Part shown: piece after piece, positions 1 through 4,998 of the stretch
Position numbering within the stretch: position 1 is the stretch's first letter
Layout: each line of letters opens with the position of its first letter
DNA from: Ignavibacteria bacterium
GTDB taxonomy: Bacteria; Bacteroidota; Ignavibacteria; Tepidaquicellales; Tepidaquicellaceae
Length of the DNA stretch: 5,167 bases
Reading direction: 5' to 3'
NCBI GenBank assembly: GCA_018058125.1
Contig: JAGPCH010000150.1
Span: 1-5,167, forward strand
Translations under genes and position numbers: made by a program
Notes under the pieces: generated by a model
Database searches by the model: none
The model's input: only the letters and a program-made list of their open reading frames with translations
What the model was told of the DNA's origin: nothing

Positions 1-1
1 G

Positions 2-424
2 TCCTCATATTATTCCGTACATGAGAAGGAATATTATGGAGATGTTTTTAAGAAGATCGAATCTGAAAATTTACGGGGAGGCAAGAGATCCTTTTGCAAT
101 CCGAGAAATCATTTCCTGATACTTGCAGCCGGGATGATAATGTTCGGATATTATTTGTTCCCCATTGAAATTGAAACTGATGATTCTGTATATGAAAAAG
201 GATACTGCAGTCTGGATTTAACGGTCATCAGTAATTCTTATTTTGACAAAGCTTTAATGAAATTTAACAAAGGAAGATATACCAGAGCCAAAGAATATCT
301 GTTAAAAGTCGAAAGTGATGATGAAAATTATGATAAAGCGAAATTGATGTTGAATATAATTGAAGAGAAAATTGATACTGAAGGGCTTACAGATACTGAT
401 GTTGACCAATATCCTGTTTTCTGA
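2..424 (+). CDS. 3' part of a probable membrane-anchored protein with a TPR-like C-terminus
   Basis: The reading frame is open from the first full codon of the window to the TGA at 422-424, giving 140 visible residues. No ATG, GTG or TTG occurs in frame before the ATG at 134, and nothing like a ribosome binding site precedes that ATG. Starting there would also cut a hydrophobic stretch in half. I therefore read it as a gene whose start lies outside the window. Visible residues 38-54 (FLILAAGMIMFGYYLFP) look like one transmembrane helix, preceded by a basic, polar segment. Residues about 79-120 form an amphipathic helical pair with TPR-like spacing (ALMKFNKGRYTRAKEYLLKV, then YDKAKLML), followed by an acidic tail. 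TPR units usually mediate protein-protein contact; no enzymatic motif is visible. The family is not recognised. The stop abuts the stop of the convergent response regulator, so the two are not co-transcribed. Confidence 0.7.
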   Translation, partial: SSYYSVHEKEYYGDVFKKIESENLRGGKRSFCNPRNHFLILAAGMIMFGYYLFPIEIETDDSVYEKGYCSLDLTVISNSYFDKALMKFNKGRYTRAKEYLLKVESDDENYDKAKLMLNIIEEKIDTEGLTDTDVDQYPVF

Positions 425-1054
425 TTAATTAACGATCCTTTCTTTCAGCGCTTTGGCAACGGCTTCAGACTTAGAGTGAACGTGAAGTTTATAATAAATA
501 TTTTTAATGTGATGCCTCACAGTTCCGACGGAGATGAAAAGTTTGTAAGCTATTTCTTTATAAGAATTTCCATTGCATAAAAGATTAAGCACATCGAACT
601 CTCTTGGCGTAAGTTCGGATTCTGTTTTTTTCTGAAATGAGGAAACTACAAGTTTGGCGATCTTATATGACATCGGTGCGCCGCCTTCATAAATTTCTTT
701 AATTGAATCTAATATCTTTTCCTCGCTTGCGCTCTTATCAAGATAACCGCATGCGCCTGCTGTCAATGCCTGAAATACAAGAGACAAGTCTTCGTGAACA
801 GTCAGCATGATAATATCCGTTTTCGGATAAAGCTCTCTGATTTTTTTTACACCTTCTATACCTGACATTCCGGGAAGCTCGATATCCATCAGCATAACAG
901 AAGGTCTGTTAAGCTTAATATCCTTCAAAGCGCTTTCGCAGTCATTGTAAGCTCCGATGCATTCGAATCCGTCTGCCTCGTTGAGCATATCCGTGAGAGC
1001 TTCGCGGATGAGTCTGTCGTCTTCTACTATTGATACTTTTATGTTTTTAATCAT
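425..1054 (-). CDS. NarL/LuxR-family two-component response regulator
   Basis: This is a cytoplasmic DNA-binding regulator of 209 residues, the usual length for the NarL/FixJ group. Residues 5-120 form a receiver domain with acidic residues E11, D12 and D13, the phospho-acceptor Asp57 (MLMDIELPGMSG), the switch Thr85 and the conserved Lys107. Residues about 145-207 form a LuxR-type helix-turn-helix: LTPREFDVLNLLCNGNSYKEIA, then the recognition helix region SVGTVRHHIKNIYYKLHV. All key residues are present, so it should be phosphorylatable and able to bind DNA. The ATG at 1052-1054 places the first beta-strand (IKVSIVEDD) at the expected distance; only a weak purine-rich stretch precedes it. 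It lies downstream of and co-directional with the HisKA_3 sensor kinase at 1461-4580, the kinase class that normally partners NarL-type regulators, so that kinase is its likely donor. A repeat-filled gap of 406 bp separates them. Target genes are unknown. Confidence 0.95.
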   Translation of the reverse strand: MIKNIKVSIVEDDRLIREALTDMLNEADGFECIGAYNDCESALKDIKLNRPSVMLMDIELPGMSGIEGVKKIRELYPKTDIIMLTVHEDLSLVFQALTAGACGYLDKSASEEKILDSIKEIYEGGAPMSYKIAKLVVSSFQKKTESELTPREFDVLNLLCNGNSYKEIAYKLFISVGTVRHHIKNIYYKLHVHSKSEAVAKALKERIVN

Positions 1055-1062
1055 GTTTTCTT

Positions 1063-1100
1063 TGCCTCAAAGACTCAAAGACTCTAAGGCTTAAAGATTT
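1063..1100 (-). repeat. short 8-bp tandem array ending in GAGGCA, just upstream of the regulator
   Basis: Read on the minus strand, the units are AAATCTTT, AAGCCTTA, GAGTCTTT, GAGTCTTT and then GAGGCA. The end motif finishes 8 bp before the ATG of the response regulator, so a transcript starting upstream would carry the array in its 5' leader. The unit and the end motif match the array at 1367-1444, which runs in the opposite orientation. Confidence 0.8.
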
Positions 1101-1117
1101 AATAATTAATTTATTAA
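1099..1117. promoter_or_regulatory. AT-only inverted repeat upstream of the regulator (possible promoter region)
   Basis: TTAATAA (1099-1105) and TTATTAA (1111-1117) are perfect inverted arms around a 5-bp centre, inside a 30-bp stretch that is almost pure A/T. It lies 45-63 bp upstream of the regulator start codon, a reasonable position for a promoter or operator. No clear Bacteroidota-type -33/-7 pair (TTTG and TAnnTTTG) is visible, so the regulatory role is a guess and the repeat may simply reflect base composition. Confidence 0.2.
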
Positions 1118-1121
1118 TTTT

Positions 1122-1285
1122 AGCTCGTTCCCAAACTCTCAGACTGTCCGAAAACAATACCACCTTTCCTGCCTCAAAGACTCGAAGACCCAAAGAAGAA
1201 CATCTTAGAGGTTTTATCTTGGAGTCTTCGAGACTTTGAGGCAAACCGAACGTTTTCGGACAGTCTGTCTGTTTGGGAACAAGCT
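1122..1285. repeat. nested interrupted inverted repeat with 34-bp outer arms
   Basis: The outer arms are 1122-1155 and 1252-1285. The reverse complement of the left arm matches the right arm at 30 of 34 positions, including the shared blocks GTTTTCGGACAGTCTG and TTTGGGAAC. Inside lies a second inverted pair, 1171-1191 and 1222-1242, matching at 19 of 21 positions and built from the GAGTCTTx 8-bp unit ending in GAGGC. The interior has no coding capacity for a transposase. The structure could be a dispersed palindromic element, a MITE-like remnant, or two opposed copies of one repeat. Direct evidence for mobility, such as a clear target-site duplication, was not found. Confidence 0.8.
1171..1242. 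repeat. inner inverted pair of GAGTCTTx/GAGGC array ends
   Basis: The left arm at 1171-1191 reads GGGTCTTC, GAGTCTTT, GAGGC on the minus strand. The right arm at 1222-1242 reads GAGTCTTC, GAGACTTT, GAGGC on the plus strand. Both continue into the A of GAGGCA outside the arm. They are short degenerate copies of the same 8-bp array seen at 1063-1100 and 1367-1444, placed tail-out around a 30-bp spacer. Confidence 0.75.
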
Positions 1286-1304
1286 AACACCCTTTCCCCT
1301 AAAC

Positions 1305-1327
1305 CTCTCCCGAAAAAAATGGGAGAG
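1305..1327. repeat. 7-bp inverted repeat with A-rich loop
   Basis: CTCTCCC (1305-1311) and GGGAGAG (1321-1327) are perfect arms around a 9-base loop that is mostly A on the plus strand. A terminator would need a T-run after the stem, and neither strand has one, so I label it a repeat hairpin. It lies about 20 bp right of the large nested inverted repeat. Confidence 0.6.
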
Positions 1328-1366
1328 TGGAATCATTTGATAATAAAACTTTATTTTATTTTTTTT

Positions 1367-1444
1367 GAATCTTAGAATCTTTGAATCTTAGAATCTTAGA
1401 ATCTTAGAGTCTTAGAGTCTTAGAGTCTTTGAGCCTTCGAGGCA
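1367..1444 (+). repeat. 8-bp tandem array, nine units, ending in GAGGCA
   Basis: Nine consecutive 8-bp units start at 1367: GAATCTTA, GAATCTTT, three GAATCTTA, two GAGTCTTA, GAGTCTTT and GAGCCTTC, followed by GAGGCA. The units drift gradually from GAATC to GAGTC towards the end motif, as expected for stepwise duplication with mutation. The array begins directly after a T-run (to 1366) and ends about 16 bp from the stop codon of the sensor kinase, so on the minus strand it would form the start of that gene's 3' untranslated region. Confidence 0.92.
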
Positions 1445-1460
1445 GAGGAAAATTTTAAAT

Positions 1461-4400
1461 TCAAACCACTCCCGAACTAATCTTCTCCAGTTTAATATTC
1501 AGCTTTATTGTCGTGCCTTTATGATCAACTGATGAAATATCAATCCCGGCTTCTATTTGTTTTGACCGGCTGTAAATGTTTCTGAGTCCGTAGCCTTTTG
1601 TACAGCTTGCCGGATCAAATCCGATCCCATCATCTTTCAGAGTTACTTCAAGTTCGTTACTATTATTATCATAATGAAAAGAAAGTTTTACATTCGAGCA
1701 TCTTGAATACTTAAGAATATTATTCATTCCCTCTTTGAATATATAGATCAGATGTCTCTTTGAATTCATATGCAGATTCACATTTCTGTATTCATCCGAA
1801 AAACCTTGCGTCGTAAAATTTATTCCGGTATTCTCAAAGAGTTCATTGCCGAAATCTTTTAACCTTACAGTAAAGTCATACAAAGTATCTTCTTTCGGAT
1901 TCATTGCCCATATAAGATCTTTAGCTCCGCTCTGAAGAGAGTTGGTTGTATCAACAATACTGTTAAGATCTTCCGTGAGTCCGTTGGCAGTCGGTCTGAG
2001 TTTTTTATTGATGCGTCTGCTGTATAATGAGATCCGTGTGAGTTTATGTCCGAGTTCGTCGTGATAATCTCTCGACGCCTGTTCGCGCATAAGCTCTCTT
2101 TCATTTTCCCTGATCTTTTCGAGTTCGAGTGAGCGCTTTACTTTTGCCCGCACTCTGAGATTGTGAATGAAAAAAACAGTTCCAATTAATATAGAAATTA
2201 TCAAAACATAAAACCACCAAGTCTTCCAGAACGGCGGATTCACAGTCAGTTTTAAGGATGATACTTTTTCACTCCATACACCGTCAGAGTTAGTTGATCT
2301 TACTTTGAATAAATATTCACCCGGATCAAGATTTGTATAAACTGCTTTATTTTCATTACCGGAATAGTTCCAGTCTGTATCAAATCCATCCAGCATATAT
2401 GCGTAACTGATCTTTGCCGGATTGGTGTAATCCTGTGAAGAAAATCCAATGTTGAATACATTCTCATTGTAGTTTAATTCAATATCATTACCGGCAGAAA
2501 TATCAGTTTCTTTTTTTGAATTACCTTTGAAATTAATGAGCTCGGTAAACATGACCGGTAGATCAGTGATACTTTCTTTGATCTCATTTGGTTTGAATGC
2601 CGCAACACCTTTCGTACTTCCGAAAAGAATCTCGTCACCGGAAGTTTTAAAATACGAACCCGTTATAAACATATTGCCGGGCAACCCGTCCTGCAGATCA
2701 TAGTTTTTAAAAGACTTATTCTTTACTGATAATTTCGAAATACCTTTCATTGTGCTTACCCATAAGTATCCGTCATTTCCTTCTTCTATTCCCGCAATGA
2801 CATCATTCGGTAATCCGTCTTTTTCAGTAAGACTAAAGAAAGTTTCAGTTTTCCTGTCAAAGGTATTCAGACCTCCGCCCGTGCCGATCCAGAAATTATT
2901 ATTCGAATCTTCACAGAATGAGTAAACATAATTGTTACTGATAGTCCGCGCATCTCCGGGGTTCTTTTGGTAATGCTTGAATTTTCCTGTCTTGCGGTCT
3001 AGCTTGTTCAGTCCGAAATATGTTCCAACCCAGAGTTCATTATATTTATCTTCATAGATCGAAAGTATGGTATTCTCACTGAGGCTGTTTGTATCGCCTC
3101 TTATATACTGATATTTTATAAAACTTCCATCCGCTTCTAAAAATTTATTCAGCCCGGCATCCGTACCAGCCCAGATGACTCCGGCTTTGTCACAAAACAC
3201 ATTCAACACATTATTACTGCTGATCGAATTTTCATTGCCTTCGGTCTTATTGTAATTCGTAAAAGTTCTGAGATCGGGATTTAGCTTATTAAGTCCGTTA
3301 TCTGACGCGATCCATATATTACCTTTGGTATCTTCCGTCACCGAACTTATTCTGTCACTGCTGATAGAATTCTTATCACTGTTTTTGTTAAAAGTAATAA
3401 AATTCTTTCCGCCGTCTTCTGACATTAATAAACCGTTCATCTTTGTTCCGATCCAAAGCCTTCCTGACTTATCTTCAAAGACACATTCCGCCTCCATACC
3501 TTTTACAAGAACATCAAACTTTTCCGTGTTGTATTGAATTTTATAAAGTGTTTCCGGATATGAATTTGCCCAGATGACTCCTGACCGGTCTTTGACTATT
3601 GCCATCACAGGTTTATCAATTACAGGTTCGGCAGAACTGATCTCAACTTTCTCAAATCTGTTTTCTGTTTTGTAAAATTTAAATAAACCTCCGGAAGTAC
3701 CCGTAAGTAAAACGCCGGGCGAATCTTCTATGATTGAAAGTACTATATTTTTTCCGGCACTGTCTTTTTCGAATTTAAAAGAAATAAATTCTCCCGAGTT
3801 TTTATCTGCTTTACAAATTCCCATCCCGGAAGTTCCGATCCATGTTTCACCATCAGCATCCGTCAAAATTGCAGAGACATTATTGTGTCCTGACATATCG
3901 GGCAGATTTTTTCCGGAGACAGTGTCAATTATGAATTGAGTAAAAGTATTGGTTCTCTTATCATATTTGTTCAACCCAAAGCCCATAAGACCAATCCAAA
4001 TATTGCCTTCTTTGTCTAATGATAATGAACGGGCAAAGTTACCGCTGATACTATTTTTTACCGAATCTTTTTTATATGAAGTGAATTTTCCATTCTCATA
4101 TTTATTCAATCCTCCGCCCTGAGTTGCAAACCACATAATTCCATCCTTATCCTGAGTAATGTCCCAGACTGTATTACTTCCGATGGAATTTTCGTCATCC
4201 TTTATATTAAGATATCTTGTAAAATTCCCCAAGCTTCTGTCATATTTATTCAATCCGCCAAAATACGTTCCGCACCAGATGTTTCCGTCTTTGTCCTCAT
4301 ATATGGAAATAATATCATCATTGGAAAGTGAATTGGAGTCCAGCGGATCATATCTGAAAGTCCTGTATTCCTTTCCGTCATATCTTACCAGTCCGAACAT

Positions 4401-4580
4401 TGTTCCGAACCATATAAAACCCTTGCTGTCCTGATACATGCAATAAACCAAATCGCCCGATACGCCGTTATCTTCAGAGACCTTTTCAATTTTTAAAATT
4501 GTATTCTGAGAAACTGAGCTTTTTAAGAATACAGACTGAAGGATCAGAGTGAGTAATATAATATAGAGTAACTTTTGCAT
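1461..4580 (-). CDS. two-propeller (Reg_prop/Y_Y_Y) membrane sensor histidine kinase, HisKA_3 type
   Basis: This 1039-residue inner-membrane kinase senses a periplasmic signal and phosphorylates a response regulator, most likely the neighbour at 425-1054. A signal peptide covers residues 1-25 (hydrophobic core 4-19). Fourteen Reg_prop blades follow, marked by W-x-G-T-like strands at 55, 100, 148, 193, 245, 290, 335, 374, 421, 468, 515, 562, 605 and 650; this equals two seven-bladed propellers. A Y_Y_Y domain spans about 715-781 and one transmembrane helix about 788-806. The cytoplasmic part has a linker helix, a HisKA_3 box with His840 (RDYHDELGHKL), the WAMNP motif at 891-895, and a HATPase_c domain with N-box E950/N954, DDGIGF at 983-988 and GYGLRN at 996-1001. 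All catalytic motifs are intact. It has no fused receiver or AraC domain, unlike the hybrid HTCS kinases of Bacteroides that share the sensor part. The ligand is unknown. Confidence 0.95.
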   Translation of the reverse strand: MQKLLYIILLTLILQSVFLKSSVSQNTILKIEKVSEDNGVSGDLVYCMYQDSKGFIWFGTMFGLVRYDGKEYRTFRYDPLDSNSLSNDDIISIYEDKDGNIWCGTYFGGLNKYDRSLGNFTRYLNIKDDENSIGSNTVWDITQDKDGIMWFATQGGGLNKYENGKFTSYKKDSVKNSISGNFARSLSLDKEGNIWIGLMGFGLNKYDKRTNTFTQFIIDTVSGKNLPDMSGHNNVSAILTDADGETWIGTSGMGICKADKNSGEFISFKFEKDSAGKNIVLSIIEDSPGVLLTGTSGGLFKFYKTENRFEKVEISSAEPVIDKPVMAIVKDRSGVIWANSYPETLYKIQYNTEKFDVLVKGMEAECVFEDKSGRLWIGTKMNGLLMSEDGGKNFITFNKNSDKNSISSDRISSVTEDTKGNIWIASDNGLNKLNPDLRTFTNYNKTEGNENSISSNNVLNVFCDKAGVIWAGTDAGLNKFLEADGSFIKYQYIRGDTNSLSENTILSIYEDKYNELWVGTYFGLNKLDRKTGKFKHYQKNPGDARTISNNYVYSFCEDSNNNFWIGTGGGLNTFDRKTETFFSLTEKDGLPNDVIAGIEEGNDGYLWVSTMKGISKLSVKNKSFKNYDLQDGLPGNMFITGSYFKTSGDEILFGSTKGVAAFKPNEIKESITDLPVMFTELINFKGNSKKETDISAGNDIELNYNENVFNIGFSSQDYTNPAKISYAYMLDGFDTDWNYSGNENKAVYTNLDPGEYLFKVRSTNSDGVWSEKVSSLKLTVNPPFWKTWWFYVLIISILIGTVFFIHNLRVRAKVKRSLELEKIRENERELMREQASRDYHDELGHKLTRISLYSRRINKKLRPTANGLTEDLNSIVDTTNSLQSGAKDLIWAMNPKEDTLYDFTVRLKDFGNELFENTGINFTTQGFSDEYRNVNLHMNSKRHLIYIFKEGMNNILKYSRCSNVKLSFHYDNNSNELEVTLKDDGIGFDPASCTKGYGLRNIYSRSKQIEAGIDISSVDHKGTTIKLNIKLEKISSGVV

Positions 4581-4595
4581 AAAGGAATTTATGCA
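4576..4595 (-). promoter_or_regulatory. 8-bp hairpin covering the kinase start codon
   Basis: TGCATAAA (4576-4583) and TTTATGCA (4588-4595) are perfect inverted arms with a 4-base loop. In the kinase mRNA this would fold as an AU-rich stem whose 3' arm contains the AUG (4580-4578), hiding it. No Shine-Dalgarno sequence precedes the AUG. The pairing is exact, but the stem is weak; translation control is inference. Confidence 0.35.
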
Positions 4596-4613
4596 TAATA
4601 AAAAAGTATTTCA

Positions 4614-4631
4614 ATCTCATATATATGAGAT
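4614..4631. promoter_or_regulatory. perfect 18-bp palindrome upstream of the kinase (candidate operator)
   Basis: ATCTCATATATATGAGAT is its own reverse complement over all 18 bases. It lies 34-51 bp upstream of the kinase start codon, where a dimeric regulator could act on the promoter. A loose sigma70-like TTGAAA lies next to it on the minus strand, but no good -10 box sits at the right spacing, so I do not call a promoter. Its AT-rich centre lowers the weight of the symmetry. Confidence 0.35.
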
Positions 4632-4633
4632 AC

Positions 4634-4692
4634 GAGTGTGTGGAGTGTATAGAGTGTGTGGAGTGTATAGAGTGTTGAGTGTATAGAGTGTT
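4634..4692 (+). repeat. GAGTG-type tandem array with 9- and 7-bp units
   Basis: Seven units run without gaps: GAGTGTGTG, GAGTGTATA, GAGTGTGTG, GAGTGTATA, GAGTGTT, GAGTGTATA, GAGTGTT. The first four form two 18-bp dimers; the last three alternate 7- and 9-bp forms. The array runs straight into the first copy of the hairpin element, sharing its TT with it, and begins two bases after the palindrome upstream of the kinase. Confidence 0.9.
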
Positions 4693-4859
4693 AATACCCC
4701 CGTCGGAGTCTCCACAGCTTTATCGTGGGACTCCGACGATGTCAATAATACTTCACCTCAAAATTATCATAAAGTAATAATATAGACTTTCCTCCGGTAG
4801 TCCGCTGAGTCCCCGCTTAAAATTTATTTTTAATCCAAAATTGAATTAAGCGGGAGACT
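4691..4859. repeat. copy 1 of a near-identical direct repeat carrying two hairpins
   Basis: These 169 bases match 4999-5167 at 167 positions, at an offset of 308 bp. The two differences are A4747/G5055 and C4756/A5064. The true right end is unknown because copy 2 is cut by the window; the right arm of hairpin 2 continues to 4863 or 4869, so the element probably extends at least that far. No open reading frame is preserved in it. Confidence 0.93.
4701..4738. repeat. hairpin 1 of the duplicated element
   Basis: CGTCGGAGTC (4701-4710) and GACTCCGACG (4729-4738) are perfect 10-bp arms. CCAC (4712-4715) and GTGG (4725-4728) extend the stem past one bulged T, leaving a 9-base loop. The same hairpin recurs unchanged at 5009-5046 in copy 2. 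No T-run follows, so it is not a standard terminator. Confidence 0.85.
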
Positions 4860-4869
4860 CAGCTGGGAC
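4800..4869. repeat. hairpin 2 of the duplicated element
   Basis: GCTGAGTCCCCGCTTAA (4804-4820) pairs with TTAAGCGGG (4846-4854) and GACTCAGC (4856-4863), giving 17 base pairs interrupted by a single bulged A at 4855. GTCC (4800-4803) and GGAC (4866-4869) can extend it after a 2-base bulge. The loop of about 25 bases is AT-rich. The left arm recurs at 5112-5128 in copy 2, whose right arm is cut by the window end. Confidence 0.85.
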
Positions 4870-4875
4870 GGAAAT

Positions 4876-4917
4876 AAGTATTAAGTATTAGGTATTGAGT
4901 ATTGAGTATTGAGAATT
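4876..4917 (+). repeat. 7-bp GAGTATT tandem array, six units
   Basis: Six adjacent 7-bp units: AAGTATT, AAGTATT, AGGTATT, GAGTATT, GAGTATT, GAGAATT. The array sits 6 bp after the end of hairpin 2 and is followed within a few bases by a GC-rich palindromic block, the same order seen at 4634-4738. Confidence 0.88.
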
Positions 4918-4920
4918 TTT

Positions 4921-4988
4921 ACTCCCGTCAGAGTTTCTCCGGCGGAGTCCCGGAAGAGTCGTGGAAGAGCGACGGAGACTCCCCGGGG
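4921..4988. repeat. GC-rich imperfect palindromic block between the two element copies
   Basis: The block contains several short inverted pairs: CTCC/GGAG around GGC (4937-4947), GGAGTC (4944-4949) with GACTCC (4977-4982), GTCG (4958-4961) with CGAC (4970-4973), and the palindrome CCCCGGGG (4981-4988). Its left part (CCCGTCAGAGTTTCTCC) resembles the start of the duplicated element (CCCGTCGGAGTCTCC), so it may be a diverged relative of hairpin 1. Only short stems can be supported. Confidence 0.6.
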
Positions 4989-4998
4989 AAAAAATGAC

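Larger units (their letters stand above)
1055..1460. other. gene-free, repeat-filled gap between kinase and regulator
   Basis: This 406-bp gap between the two-component genes shows no credible coding sequence. A 65-codon open frame on the minus strand (1047-1244) exists only because the repeats are open in that frame; it reads SLRVFESLR-like peptides. From left to right the gap holds an 8-bp array (minus orientation), an AT-rich stretch, a nested inverted repeat, a small inverted repeat at 1305-1327, a T-rich run ending at 1366 and a longer 8-bp array (plus orientation). None of the hairpins has a following T-run on the proper strand, so I call no intrinsic terminator. A promoter for the regulator could lie here, but I cannot identify one with confidence. 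Confidence 0.8.

Noticed and set aside
1063..1100. Bacteroidota -7 promoter boxes inside the GAGTCTTTG units
   Set aside because: The units contain TTTG but lack the TA two bases before it (TAnnTTTG), and no matching -33 TTTG is set at a consistent distance.
1047..1244. 65-codon open frame on the minus strand overlapping the regulator start
   Set aside because: It lies entirely in repeat DNA, and its SLRVFESLR-like peptide is simply the 8-bp repeat read in an open frame. No start context or domain is visible.
1305..1327. Intrinsic terminator for the kinase or regulator
   Set aside because: The stem is good, but no T-run follows it on either strand; the A/T run is in the loop.
1367..1444. 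CRISPR array
   Set aside because: Units of 8 bp are directly adjacent with no spacers, and no cas gene is present.
1901..2104. 67-codon minus-strand open frame inside the kinase gene
   Set aside because: It is out of frame within the conserved kinase core (HisKA_3 region), so it is a shadow of the real gene.
3325..4434. Three plus-strand open frames (3325-3537, 3730-3939, 4159-4434) opposite the kinase
   Set aside because: They are antisense to propeller repeats with clear family motifs; their similar position in successive blades explains why they are open.
4701..4869. Known riboswitch or tRNA-like RNA
   Set aside because: The two hairpins do not show a cloverleaf or any riboswitch core that I recognise.
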